Below are positions 48,332 through 57,266 of a stretch of DNA of 64,000 bases, piece by piece. The DNA is taken from assembly GCA_002162955.1 (NCBI GenBank), contig MABD01000035.1, positions 62,001 through 126,000 on the forward strand, written 5' to 3'. Position 1 is the stretch's first letter. The number at the start of each line of letters is the position of its first letter. The DNA is from Gammaproteobacteria bacterium 45_16_T64. GTDB taxonomy: Bacteria; Pseudomonadota; Gammaproteobacteria; Pseudomonadales; Ketobacteraceae. The notes beneath the pieces were generated by a model, which did not search any database, was not told where the DNA came from, and saw nothing but the letters and a program-made list of their open reading frames with translations. The translations under genes and the position numbers were made by a program.

Positions 48332-49012
48332 CTAGCGATAGATGATCCAGATTGCCACCCCCACCAAGGACATACGAAATAAATACTCCACGGTGGCAAA
48401 TGCACTAAAGTTAAGAATCGCATCTTTCATTTCTGCATCAATCTTTCGCTTCACCCAACGTTCAGACAACCATTCAGTTGCCGCCGCCGTTGTTCCTACC
48501 CAAATACCCCAAGACGAGTTATTAATCGACGATCCCTGTACTTTTTGTAGTACCGATTTAAATGCCGTATACAAACGCATCTGCTTCAATCGTTTTACGG
48601 TATCCCGGGTGGCATCAATCTGCTCACGGACTTTCGACAAGGTATACAGCAGTAAGCATAGACATCCACATGCGATATAACTGAGTAATAGTGGCGATTC
48701 AATCGCTGCTTGCTGAATCCGAATATCCGCCAATTTGACCGTCACAAACCAGACCGTTACATACGCGACCAAGGAGCTTAACCAAAGTGAGAGAAGCAAG
48801 CTATTCTGTCGCACCTGCTTCCACCGCCAATATTCATTCAAAAATCGTCGTATATCTTTCGTCACATCCTGTTGAACAATGACCCTGGCACAGTAAAACA
48901 CACCCACAAGCTGTACAACGATAAGCAACGAGAAAAACCCATAGAGCAATTCCATCAATGATAGTGATTGCAGCAATAGTGCTATCGATTCAAGGCTATT
49001 TTTGGCTTCCAT
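48332..49012 (-). CDS. Membrane protein of the Pqi/MCE locus, function unknown
   Basis: About 226 residues from ATG at 49012 (MEAKNSLES). Hydrophobic segments near 18-42, 68-92, 105-128 and at the extreme C terminus (LVGVAIWIIYR), with a basic stretch between the third and fourth. I recognise no family. It overlaps the end of the six-MCE gene by about 30 bases and is therefore very probably co-transcribed and functionally tied to it, in the place where pqiC would sit in E. coli; it is not a PqiC lipoprotein. Confidence 0.75.
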   Translation of the reverse strand: MEAKNSLESIALLLQSLSLMELLYGFFSLLIVVQLVGVFYCARVIVQQDVTKDIRRFLNEYWRWKQVRQNSLLLSLWLSSLVAYVTVWFVTVKLADIRIQQAAIESPLLLSYIACGCLCLLLYTLSKVREQIDATRDTVKRLKQMRLYTAFKSVLQKVQGSSINNSSWGIWVGTTAAATEWLSERWVKRKIDAEMKDAILNFSAFATVEYLFRMSLVGVAIWIIYR

Positions 49013-51297
49013 GCTAACCAAGATTCCTTCACTTCTGGATACAGTTTAAAGCGATCTTGTGGTTTGGCTAAGTCACCCATTGTGTCATTGTTTGGTGTCG
49101 CAAACGCAATTCCACCTTCCAAAATGGATTCAAACGAATCGGTACGAAACGATGCACCACCAAAGAGTTTAAAATTGATATCAATCCCGCTGGTATTCCA
49201 AAACTTACTATTACTCCTCACGAGCGGGCGGTAAGGTTCTTCGATATTGATATAGATTCGTACATGATCGGCATTGTTGGACAACTCAACTCCTGTCACT
49301 TCTCCTACCGTTACCTGGCGGTAAAAAACATGAACACCGGCTTTTATGGACTGAGTATTTGGCGCTAACAACACGACATTAAGCCCTGTATTTTCCTGCT
49401 TTTGAGTTGGCGCTTTATCTAATAATTCAAACTCATAATGCAAATTACCTTCACCTGCATTAAGCGTAATATATTGCCCCGAGACCAATGTATCTAAATT
49501 GGCCGTGTGAGCTAATCCCAATTCAGGTTTCACCCGCCAAAAGACACTGCCTTTTACCGCTAGCGCTCTCGCATCAGGGTTTAATAACGCATGCACCACC
49601 ACGCTCTTAAGGTTTTTATCCAATTGCACTGACTTTACTGCACCCACTTGGATACCCTGATAACGAATCTCTGTACCTTCTTTTAGACCATCCCCAGTTT
49701 CCACCGAGAACTGAATCGACACACCTTCTTCTTGTGCCTCATCAATACCTTCATATAGCTCATAGGTGGTACCGTTCTTAGCTTTTTTAGATTTCCCTTG
49801 GGGGGTATAAAATGACAGACCTCCCCGTAGCAAGGTCGTCAAGGTTTCAGTCTGAATCTTAATACCACCGAGACCACCTTTAACGCGAATGCCACTGGCA
49901 TTCCAGAATCGGCTGGAACGTTTTACGAGATGCGCATACTTCTTATCAATATGCGCATGAATTTCAATACGCTTACCGTCTTTGGTTAAACCATAAGATT
50001 GCACTTCGCCCACTTGTACTTTTCGATACAAAATCGGCGATCCATGAGATATCGAAGGCAATAAATCCGTGACAATTTTGATATGGAGTCCTGGCACGCT
50101 GTAATCCATTTTCGGTGCTTGGCTTAATGCAACAAATGAATACTTCGGCTCTGCTTTTGCTTTACCAGCGGCAACTTCGATATAGTTGCCAGATATAATT
50201 GTATCCAATCCAGAAATTCCGGAAAGCGATAATTCAGGTTTTACCAACCAAAAAGCCGCTCCTTTTACCAATAAGAATTCAAATTGAGGATCAAAGACTA
50301 CGGTGGTATTTACCACGCCTTTGTCTTGATCAAACTCGATTTCCCGCACGATACCTACATGAAGCCCGTTGTAACGAAGCTCTGTGCTTTCAGCCACTAA
50401 CCCTTCGGCACTGGAAAATTGAATCGTTGTAAGAATGCCCGCACTAGCCCGTTTATAATCTTTGAACAACGAATACTCGTCATTATTGGCTGCTTGTGCG
50501 TTTTCACTCTGTTCGGGAGTATGGAATGACACCCCCCCGGCAATAATGGTTGCTAATGCATCGGTTTGAATCTCAAACCCCGACAAACCTCCAGATGCAA
50601 ACACACCGCTACTATTCCAGAAGCGAGAGCCTTTTTTTACCAGATGACTAAAATTTGGCTTAATAAAGAGATCGATTGTGACGCCTTCATCATGCAGCTT
50701 GTAGTCTTGAACACTACCCACAATGATTTTTTTATAGGTCACCGGAGAGCCGACACTCAACGATCCCAAATCAGGCGCCGTTAATCGGATATGCAAACCA
50801 GGTTCATTGGCGCTTAACGGGGGAGGGCCATCTAACGCGACAAAGTCCAAGTCTATCGATCCTTTCACGGGTCGTATGCCAATATAGTTACCCGAAACCA
50901 ACGTCTCTAAACCCTTAATACCTGATACACCAATCTCTGGACGCACTAACCAAAAATCCGTCTCTTCACTTAAATAAGGTTCAAATCGATGGTCCATTTC
51001 CACCGAGACCAATACCCCAGCGCCGTCCTCTTCTAATGCAAGGTCACTCACTACACCCGCAGTTAATCCCTTGTAACGGACTTCCGTTTTGCCGGAATTA
51101 ATACCATCGCCATCGGGGAAATGAATCGTGATCACCGTGGGTTTCGCCTGGTATTGTTGATACCCCATCCAACCACCAATCAACAACGCAATAATGGGGA
51201 CTAACCATATTAACGAGAACCCCTCATTTTCGATTACTAACGGGTCATCCATGGAGGATTGCTCAGGTATTATTGGCTCTTCATTCTCAGTGGTCAT
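48982..51297 (-). CDS. PqiB/LetB-like protein with six MCE domains
   Basis: About 771 residues from ATG at 51297 (MTTENEEPII). One transmembrane anchor (FSLIWLVPIIALLIGGW, about 27-44), then six MCE (MlaD-type) domains recognised by repeating EVRYKGLTAGVV-like and VTYKKIIVGSV-like segments starting near residues 54, 170, 285, 405, 520 and 640. Proteins of this kind form a periplasm-spanning tube that carries lipids between membranes. E. coli PqiB has three MCE domains and LetB seven. Odd- and even-numbered domains alternate in type, suggesting duplication of a pair. Overlaps the second PqiA-like gene by 11 bases. Confidence 0.9.
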   Translation of the reverse strand: MTTENEEPIIPEQSSMDDPLVIENEGFSLIWLVPIIALLIGGWMGYQQYQAKPTVITIHFPDGDGINSGKTEVRYKGLTAGVVSDLALEEDGAGVLVSVEMDHRFEPYLSEETDFWLVRPEIGVSGIKGLETLVSGNYIGIRPVKGSIDLDFVALDGPPPLSANEPGLHIRLTAPDLGSLSVGSPVTYKKIIVGSVQDYKLHDEGVTIDLFIKPNFSHLVKKGSRFWNSSGVFASGGLSGFEIQTDALATIIAGGVSFHTPEQSENAQAANNDEYSLFKDYKRASAGILTTIQFSSAEGLVAESTELRYNGLHVGIVREIEFDQDKGVVNTTVVFDPQFEFLLVKGAAFWLVKPELSLSGISGLDTIISGNYIEVAAGKAKAEPKYSFVALSQAPKMDYSVPGLHIKIVTDLLPSISHGSPILYRKVQVGEVQSYGLTKDGKRIEIHAHIDKKYAHLVKRSSRFWNASGIRVKGGLGGIKIQTETLTTLLRGGLSFYTPQGKSKKAKNGTTYELYEGIDEAQEEGVSIQFSVETGDGLKEGTEIRYQGIQVGAVKSVQLDKNLKSVVVHALLNPDARALAVKGSVFWRVKPELGLAHTANLDTLVSGQYITLNAGEGNLHYEFELLDKAPTQKQENTGLNVVLLAPNTQSIKAGVHVFYRQVTVGEVTGVELSNNADHVRIYINIEEPYRPLVRSNSKFWNTSGIDINFKLFGGASFRTDSFESILEGGIAFATPNNDTMGDLAKPQDRFKLYPEVKESWLAWKPKIALNR

Positions 51298-51922
51298 AAA
51301 CAGGGGCTCGCAAATCCCAAATAAGTCTTGGATCAAATGTATTGGCAGCAAATATGGTTGCTACCACCACCGACGCAAACGCAGTTGCTCCGGCACCAGC
51401 GGTAATAGAGGCCACAGCCCCCAAATCTACCAACGTCACTAATATTGAAATCATAAACAGATCTAGCATCGACCAACGGCCAATGAATTCGATCATACGG
51501 TAAAGATAGGTACACTGCTTGGCACTGAGTGGCAACTTACATTGCACCACCACCAATAAAGTGATTAATCCCACCAATTTCACAATGGGTACGAACACGC
51601 TGGCAATAAATACCAGTAGCGCAATCGGGTACATGCCTTCTTCAGCTAAATGTATCACCCCTGACATAATCGTATCCGGTGATCCATTGCCTAGATACAC
51701 AACGGTCATCACTGGCAGCATATTCGCAGGGAATAACAAAATGAGCCCCGTCAACACCCAGGCCCAGGTTCGGGAAATCGATTTCGGTTTACGTGCATGA
51801 ATAACACTAAAACAGCGAGAGCAGCGCTGGGATTGAGTCGGAGAAACCTCCGTTAGCCTTACCACGTGATGACACTCATCACATGCAGTTAGCCCTTGCG
51901 TTAACGCCCGTTGAAACTGCAT
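51287..51922 (-). CDS. PqiA/LetA-like half protein, C-terminal half equivalent
   Basis: About 211 residues. N-terminal zinc ribbon CDECHHVVRL...RCSRCFSVI, then four membrane helices with the PqiA/LetA-type segment LLFPANMLPVMTVVYLGNGS. E. coli PqiA and LetA are single chains of two such halves; here each half is its own gene. The ATG at 51922 overlaps the stop of the preceding half (TGATG), ensuring coupled translation. Expected to sit in the inner membrane and load lipid into the MCE tube. Confidence 0.88.
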   Translation of the reverse strand: MQFQRALTQGLTACDECHHVVRLTEVSPTQSQRCSRCFSVIHARKPKSISRTWAWVLTGLILLFPANMLPVMTVVYLGNGSPDTIMSGVIHLAEEGMYPIALLVFIASVFVPIVKLVGLITLLVVVQCKLPLSAKQCTYLYRMIEFIGRWSMLDLFMISILVTLVDLGAVASITAGAGATAFASVVVATIFAANTFDPRLIWDLRAPVYDH

Positions 51923-52599
51923 CACTGACACGCAATCGCTTTAGCAATAGCCCGCTGACGCAGCACCATACAACGATGCCAGGCCTCATGACGATCAAAG
52001 CTCTGTAAAGCACACAACGTAAACACCAACAGCACAACAAAACATACCAACGCTTGGCCCAACACCAAATCCCCCAGCTCACTCATCTTTACAATGGCTA
52101 CAATGATACCCAAGAGATACACCTCCAGCATTGCCCAACCGGACGTTCTGTGTTGCCATTTGATCATCTTTGGTAACCAGTGGCTGTAACGTTGGCTCTG
52201 GATATGTCCGGTAATACCCGCTAACAAACCCAATTCCAATAACGGCATTGCCACACTACATGCCGCCACCAAAAAAGCCATCCACCAAGACCCTTGCTGC
52301 CAGAGCTGAAGCACACCGTTTAGCATGGTGTTACGGCCGGTATTACCTAGAATATCTAACGATAAGATTGGCAGGGTATTCGCGGGAATATAGAAGAGTA
52401 GCGCAGCAATACTAAAGGCTAACGTACGGTTCATGCTGTCTTTTTTATGCCGATAAAGCACCGCGTTACAACGCGGACACCTGGCCACCCGATTTTCCGT
52501 AATATCATGAATCGGCAGAAGCAGGTCACAATCGTGACAAGCTGCCCAATGCTCTTCGAGATCGTGATCCAATGATTGATTCGGTAACGGTTCTGACAT
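51922..52599 (-). CDS. PqiA/LetA-like half protein, N-terminal half equivalent
   Basis: About 225 residues from ATG at 52599 (MSEPLPNQS). Zinc ribbon CHDCDLLLP...RCPRCNAVLY, then four membrane helices with FYIPANTLPILSLDILGN. First gene of the pqi-like unit: two PqiA halves, six-MCE PqiB and a membrane protein of unknown family. The gap upstream to the anti-sigma gene holds a 12-bp perfect hairpin. Confidence 0.88.
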   Translation of the reverse strand: MSEPLPNQSLDHDLEEHWAACHDCDLLLPIHDITENRVARCPRCNAVLYRHKKDSMNRTLAFSIAALLFYIPANTLPILSLDILGNTGRNTMLNGVLQLWQQGSWWMAFLVAACSVAMPLLELGLLAGITGHIQSQRYSHWLPKMIKWQHRTSGWAMLEVYLLGIIVAIVKMSELGDLVLGQALVCFVVLLVFTLCALQSFDRHEAWHRCMVLRQRAIAKAIACQ

Positions 52600-52684
52600 G
52601 AAAAGCGCTATCACTGTATATAGAAATTAATGGGATTTCGTTAAGACAACGAAAGTACCATATCGTCACAGTCATGGCGAGATC

Positions 52685-52716
52685 CCACGGACTGTGAATA
52701 ACACCACAGTCCGTGG
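52685..52716. terminator. Perfect 12-bp hairpin without a T tract
   Basis: CCACGGACTGTG, eight-base loop, CACAGTCCGTGG. Just past the anti-sigma gene and before the pqi-like unit on the minus strand. It may end the sigma/anti-sigma transcript, although no T run follows. Confidence 0.5.
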
Positions 52717-52740
52717 ATTGACGCCATCAGCACAGCTCGC

Positions 52741-53451
52741 TTAGATCGCAATCAATTCTGCTTGATATACCACAGGGCCCGTCGGCACCCCGGTAGGCGA
52801 TCCGCCAGTCGGCTCAATACTCACCGCAAGACCTTTTGCAGTACGTAAAATCTCCACCAATGCAGGGGGCAGTACTACCTTCTGTTTATTGCCGGAAACC
52901 GGCATAAGTCCCATTGAACGAGGGGCGGTATTACCCGCCGGCAACATCCATAGTTCAAAGGTTTTATCCACAGCGGCGGCGGTCGCATTCACTGCTCGAA
53001 TCGAGACTTCTCCGGTCTGTAGATCTGAACTGATCATCCACAACGGTTGCGCCTCTGGGTTATTAAATACCGCCATATAGTCCTCGGATACACCCAACCC
53101 AGGTGGTGCTGATTGCAATGAAATCATTACCGCCAATACCACAACCATCGCGGTTGCCACAGCACCCCAACTGCGCCAGAAGAGTAGTGAACGCCAACTT
53201 ACTGGCTCTGACTGCCGCTCTTGCGGATGTATACGCTGCTGGATACCTTGCCATAATGAATCTGGCGGTACTTCGTCCTCAATACCTTCGCTCATTGGGT
53301 ACAAACGCTGTTCCCACTCCCAAACGGTTTGTCTAACCCGATAGGATTCCATTTGTAGGCGTTCAAAACGTAACCTTGCTTTACCTACCATCGTGCCCAA
53401 CACATATTCTGAGGCTAGATGTTCAATTAATTCTGGGTCAGTATATTTCAT
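52741..53451 (-). CDS. Anti-sigma factor, RskA type
   Basis: About 236 residues. N-terminal cytoplasmic domain (ASEYVLGTMVGKARLRFERL) typical of RskA-like anti-sigma factors, with no zinc HxxxCxxC motif; one transmembrane helix (WGAVATAMVVVLAVMISL, about residues 90-108); periplasmic RskA C-terminal domain with FELWMLPAGNTAPRSMGLMP. It should hold the adjacent ECF sigma factor inactive until a periplasmic signal triggers release. ATG at 53451 overlaps the sigma stop by four bases (ATGA). Confidence 0.88.
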   Translation of the reverse strand: MKYTDPELIEHLASEYVLGTMVGKARLRFERLQMESYRVRQTVWEWEQRLYPMSEGIEDEVPPDSLWQGIQQRIHPQERQSEPVSWRSLLFWRSWGAVATAMVVVLAVMISLQSAPPGLGVSEDYMAVFNNPEAQPLWMISSDLQTGEVSIRAVNATAAAVDKTFELWMLPAGNTAPRSMGLMPVSGNKQKVVLPPALVEILRTAKGLAVSIEPTGGSPTGVPTGPVVYQAELIAI

Positions 53452-53993
53452 CGCTCCAAACACCTCCGTAAACTTTGCAACCCTCTGCGCACCCAGCTCT
53501 TCACCGTGCCTAACGGCTCATCCATTCGGGCCGTTACTTGCTGGTGGCTTAACCCTTCAAAAAAAGACAAAAAGATACTAGTGCGTTGCGCCTCAGATAA
53601 CTCGTCGATACAACCCTCCAACGCCATTGCTGATTGGCTCTGCATCATTTGTTTCACCGGCCCTAACCCACCAAACGCCAACTCATCAGGGGATTCGTCA
53701 CCTTCTACTTCTTGTGCCGAGCGGCTACGTAGCTTGTCTATCGCCAGATTACGCAGAATACTAATCATCCAGGTCAACGGCTGACCGCGCTCTGTATGAT
53801 ATTCCTTAGCGTGATACCACACGCGCACATAAGCCTCTTGGGTCACATCCTCTGCCCAATCCCTGCGTTTCAGTAGCTTTAGACTGACACTAAATAACCG
53901 AGGTGAGGTTTTTTCATACAGCGTTTTATAAGCGCCCTCATCCCCCCGTGCCGTTAGCCGAATAAGATCCGTCAGCTCGTCCTGTTGTTTCAT
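53448..53993 (-). CDS. ECF sigma factor (SigK-like)
   Basis: About 181 residues from ATG at 53993, with GGAGA upstream; the frame is open to an ATG at 54023 without a ribosome site. Sigma region 2 at about 15-85 (DWAEDVTQEAYVRVWY, QPLTWMISILRNLAIDKLR) and region 4 at about 120-175 (LSEAQRTSIFLSFFEGLSHQ, GTVKSWVRRGLQSLRR). Paired with an RskA-type anti-sigma. An identical promoter motif ahead of this gene and ahead of the divergent DUF4331 operon suggests autoregulation and direct control of that operon. Confidence 0.9.
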   Translation of the reverse strand: MKQQDELTDLIRLTARGDEGAYKTLYEKTSPRLFSVSLKLLKRRDWAEDVTQEAYVRVWYHAKEYHTERGQPLTWMISILRNLAIDKLRSRSAQEVEGDESPDELAFGGLGPVKQMMQSQSAMALEGCIDELSEAQRTSIFLSFFEGLSHQQVTARMDEPLGTVKSWVRRGLQSLRRCLER

Positions 53994-54037
53994 AAAGCGA
54001 TCATCTCCATCATCCGCAATCATTATTTGTCGTCGTC

Positions 54038-54073
54038 TTTCTACATTGCCTTTCTACATTGCCTTTCTACATA
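54038..54073. repeat. 13-bp tandem repeat in the sigma-factor leader
   Basis: TTTCTACATTGCC occurs twice in full and a third time in part (TTTCTACAT), head to tail, between the minus-strand ECF promoter and the sigma gene. It falls in the 5' untranslated region if the promoter call is right. Confidence 0.7.
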
Positions 54074-54086
54074 GCTCTTCTACTTA

Positions 54087-54116
54087 CTATACGAGGCGCG
54101 TCTGGATTTGGATGCA
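54087..54116 (-). promoter_or_regulatory. ECF-type promoter of the sigma/anti-sigma operon
   Basis: On the minus strand TGCATCCAA (54116-54108), 14 bases, then CGTATAG (54093-54087). CGT-type -10 elements are characteristic of ECF promoters. The same -35-like element and spacing occur on the plus strand at 54170-54199. Confidence 0.7.
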
Positions 54117-54169
54117 GCCTAACGCAAAAAAAGCACCAAAAAGGTTATTTCATTATTTATTCACTTTTT

Positions 54170-54199
54170 TGCATCCAATTTGGTATCTGCTCCGTAATA
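54170..54199 (+). promoter_or_regulatory. ECF-type promoter of the DUF4331 operon
   Basis: TGCATCCAA (54170-54178), 14 bases, then CGTAATA (54193-54199). Identical nine-base upstream element and spacing as the divergent promoter at 54116-54087. About 90 bases before the DUF4331 start codon. Confidence 0.7.
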
Positions 54200-54289
54200 A
54201 CTCCATGACATCACTTGAAACCTAAAGTGGTCCCTGCATTACGCAGTTATAACATAATGTTAATCGGTCTATGGACCAGGAGTTTTACC

Positions 54290-55774
54290 ATGAAAGTGCC
54301 TTTTTCCAAACGCATCACCTCTGTTGCTACGATATCCAGCATCGCCATTGGCCTTGCAGGAGCAGCAACCATGATGAGCATGAATACCGCCAATGCCTCT
54401 AGTCACCGCGAAGCGCCTTTTATTACCTCTGCACCCAAAGTGGATGGTTCTGATTTCTATATGTTCCGTAGTTATGAAACCGGTCGCGAGGGCTACATCA
54501 CCTTTGTTGCCAACTACCTTCCATTACAGGATGCCTATGGCGGTCCAAACTACTTTGATTTAGATGACAACGCGTTGTACCAAATCCATGTCGACAATAA
54601 TGGCGATGCTGTTGAAGATATTACCTTTAGCTTTAATTTCCAAAGCCAATTGAAAGACCTTCAACTCAATATCGCCGGTACCGATGTGTCAGTCCCGCTG
54701 AAAAATATTGGTATTATCGGACCCAGTGTCGCAGATACGGGAGCACTCAATGGTACCCAATCCTATTACCTGGATGTCATTTATGGTGACCGCCGCACTG
54801 GCAACACCATGCCCGTGGTCAACTATGCAACCGGCGCGGACACCTTTGTAAAACCATCAGATTATATCGGCTCAAAATCTATTCCAGGTTACAGCAATTA
54901 TGCTGACACCCATATTTATGACATCGCCATTCCTAACTGCAGCGGCACCGGCAAAGTATTTGTTGGCCAGCGTCAAGAAAGTTTCTCAGTCAACCTAGGG
55001 GAAGTCTTCGACCTAGTGAATCTTAATCCTCTCGGTGACATCGATAGTAAACCCAATACCATTGCCGATAAGAACGTTACCTCGTTAGTGCTGGAAGTTC
55101 CCATTGATTGTGTCACCTCAGGTAGTGAAGACGTCATCGGCGGTTGGACCAGCGCAAGTTTACGACAAGCTCGGGTACTGAACCCATTTCCTGATTTCGA
55201 TAACGCGCCTTCTGTAGTGGGTGGTGCATGGGCACAAGTCTCTCGACTCGGAATGCCATTAGTTAACGAAGTGGTCATCGGACTCAAGGATAAAGATCGC
55301 TTTAATGCCAGTGAACCAAAAGATGATACCCAATTCGCACATTACGTTACCAATCCAACGTTCCCAGCGCTATTAGAAATTTTGTTTCCTGGCACCGCCG
55401 TGGCACCCAACCTCTATCCTCGTACTGATTTAGTCTCTGCGTTTTTAACGGGATTAGAAGGACTCAACCAACCGGGCTCTGTTACCGGATCTGAAATGCT
55501 ACGCCTTAATACCGGCATCAACCCAACCAGCGCCGCAAATCAACACAATCTTGGTGTACTGGGAGGAGACTTAGCGGGGTTCCCCAATGGTCGTCGCCCT
55601 GGAGATGATGTTGTCGACTCGGTGCTCCGTGTCGCGATGGGTGCACTCATCAGTGACAGCACGATTGCTCCCAACAATACTGCACCACTTACCGATGGTG
55701 CGGACATTAGCGCTCTGGATTTTGGCAATAACTTTCCTTATTTGAATGCACCACTACCCGGTGCCGGAAACTAA
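54290..55774 (+). CDS. DUF4331 family exported protein
   Basis: About 494 residues from ATG at 54290 with AGGAG seven bases upstream. Signal peptide ends near ANA-SS; the mature chain opens SSHREAPFITSAPKVDGSDF, the DUF4331 signature, and continues ITFVANYLPLQDAYGGPNYF and HVDNNGDAVEDITFSFNF. Periplasmic or surface protein of unknown function, often encoded next to SigK/RskA-type genes as I recall. First gene of a four-gene operon and probable direct target of the divergent sigma factor. Confidence 0.9.
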   Translation: MKVPFSKRITSVATISSIAIGLAGAATMMSMNTANASSHREAPFITSAPKVDGSDFYMFRSYETGREGYITFVANYLPLQDAYGGPNYFDLDDNALYQIHVDNNGDAVEDITFSFNFQSQLKDLQLNIAGTDVSVPLKNIGIIGPSVADTGALNGTQSYYLDVIYGDRRTGNTMPVVNYATGADTFVKPSDYIGSKSIPGYSNYADTHIYDIAIPNCSGTGKVFVGQRQESFSVNLGEVFDLVNLNPLGDIDSKPNTIADKNVTSLVLEVPIDCVTSGSEDVIGGWTSASLRQARVLNPFPDFDNAPSVVGGAWAQVSRLGMPLVNEVVIGLKDKDRFNASEPKDDTQFAHYVTNPTFPALLEILFPGTAVAPNLYPRTDLVSAFLTGLEGLNQPGSVTGSEMLRLNTGINPTSAANQHNLGVLGGDLAGFPNGRRPGDDVVDSVLRVAMGALISDSTIAPNNTAPLTDGADISALDFGNNFPYLNAPLPGAGN

Positions 55775-55789
55775 ACACAGGAATTTATC

Positions 55790-56026
55790 ATGAGAACATC
55801 ACACATATTATCCATGCTACTGATTACCACCGCCCTTATCGCGTGTGGTGGTGGCAACGGCAAACACGGCGGGCCCGATAGACCCGTGTTTGAACGTGAC
55901 AACTTTAATCAACTGGTCATCGACATTATCCAACAAACCGATGATAGCGCCGAACCGATCAATATTAATAACCTAACTCTAGAGTTTGATAACAATGATG
56001 AAAACGCCTTTAACGCATTATTCTAA
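55790..56026 (+). CDS. Small lipoprotein in the DUF4331 operon
   Basis: 78 residues: signal peptide with lipobox LIAC, then a Gly-rich stretch (GGGNGKHGG) and a short acidic tail. AGGA lies about eight bases before the ATG. Its last 32 bases overlap the start of the TPR gene. No known family. Confidence 0.75.
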   Translation: MRTSHILSMLLITTALIACGGGNGKHGGPDRPVFERDNFNQLVIDIIQQTDDSAEPININNLTLEFDNNDENAFNALF

Positions 56027-57266
56027 AGGCGGGTGGGGGAGATGGTTTTCCATCTCCCCCTTCATTCCGCAATCGTTTACGGGTTTACGTTGTCTATTCA
56101 ACGTATTGCTCATCTTAGCGCCTCTCAATATAGCGATAGCAGAGCCTTTTGTGCCCACATCACGAACACATGTAATAACCACACTGCCGTCATTTATGGT
56201 GACTTTACAACGTACTCAAAAACATGAACGACAAGACACTGCACAGTTGTCAGAACGTATTCAGCAGGCTCAAACCTATCTTGATAGCGCACAGAAAAAT
56301 AATGATCCACGCTGGATGGGTTACGCTCAAGCGGCGCTTAATCCATGGTGGAACATCAGTGAACAATATCCAAAGGTAGCCTTGCTAAAAGCCACGATTT
56401 TACAAAATCGTCACCAATTTCCCTCAGCGTTAGTCGAACTTAATTCTGTTCTAAACCAACAACCCAGAAACACTCAAGCACTATTGACCCGCGCCCACGT
56501 TTATATGATGCAAACGGACTACACCTCTGCACAACAAGATTGCCAACGTATCCTGTGGTTATCTCAACCCACATTGGGAGTAAATTGCCTTGCACAAGTC
56601 AACGGTTTAACAGGAAAAGGGCTGCTTGCTATTCAACAACTCACTCAGTTACTCGCCGACAACCTGACCTTATCATCCACCGAACGCGAAGAGATTCATA
56701 TCACCATCGCGACGATCGCTCATCGTCACCAACAAAAAGATGTCGCGCTTCAGAATTATCAGAAAGCGTATGCTATCAATCCAAACAATGGCTACTTGAT
56801 CGAACAATTCACCGATTATTTGATAGAAAATAATCTTAGCGAAATGCTAATAACACTATTTTCTCATATCGGTATCGATAACCTAAAGAAGAACCTCCAT
56901 CAACAAATAAAAATGGCTCAGTACTATCAACTAGTTGGAGATACCCAGCTATCCACGTTTAAATCTGAATTAGATGATAGTTTTACCAGCTCAAAAATTC
57001 GCAAGGAACTATTTCCCCATAAAGAATATGCATTATTCTCGCTATCAATACTGAATAAATATAATCAAGCCTTACACTCGGCACTGAAAAATTGGAAAAT
57101 CCAACAAGCCCCCAGTGATGCAATTCTGGTATTGCGCGCAGCTATTGCCAGTCAACAATTACAACAAGCCCAATCGGTTATTCAATGGGTAAAAGATACA
57201 AGGCTATATGATCATAGAATCGATTCGCTTATCAACACCATTGAGACATCGAGGATACAGACATGA
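55995..57266 (+). CDS. Exported TPR protein of the DUF4331 operon
   Basis: About 423 residues from ATG at 55995 or 55998. An internal hydrophobic segment near residues 30-50 (FNVLLILAPLNIAIA) acts as signal peptide or anchor. TPR-like repeats run from about 75 to 270 (SALVELNSVLNQQPRNTQAL, ALQNYQKAYAINPNNGYLIE), with further helical sequence to the end. Overlaps the lipoprotein gene before it and shares ATGA with the HupE/UreJ gene after it, so tight coupling is likely. Role within the operon unknown. Confidence 0.8.
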   Translation: MMKTPLTHYSKGGWGRWFSISPFIPQSFTGLRCLFNVLLILAPLNIAIAEPFVPTSRTHVITTLPSFMVTLQRTQKHERQDTAQLSERIQQAQTYLDSAQKNNDPRWMGYAQAALNPWWNISEQYPKVALLKATILQNRHQFPSALVELNSVLNQQPRNTQALLTRAHVYMMQTDYTSAQQDCQRILWLSQPTLGVNCLAQVNGLTGKGLLAIQQLTQLLADNLTLSSTEREEIHITIATIAHRHQQKDVALQNYQKAYAINPNNGYLIEQFTDYLIENNLSEMLITLFSHIGIDNLKKNLHQQIKMAQYYQLVGDTQLSTFKSELDDSFTSSKIRKELFPHKEYALFSLSILNKYNQALHSALKNWKIQQAPSDAILVLRAAIASQQLQQAQSVIQWVKDTRLYDHRIDSLINTIETSRIQT

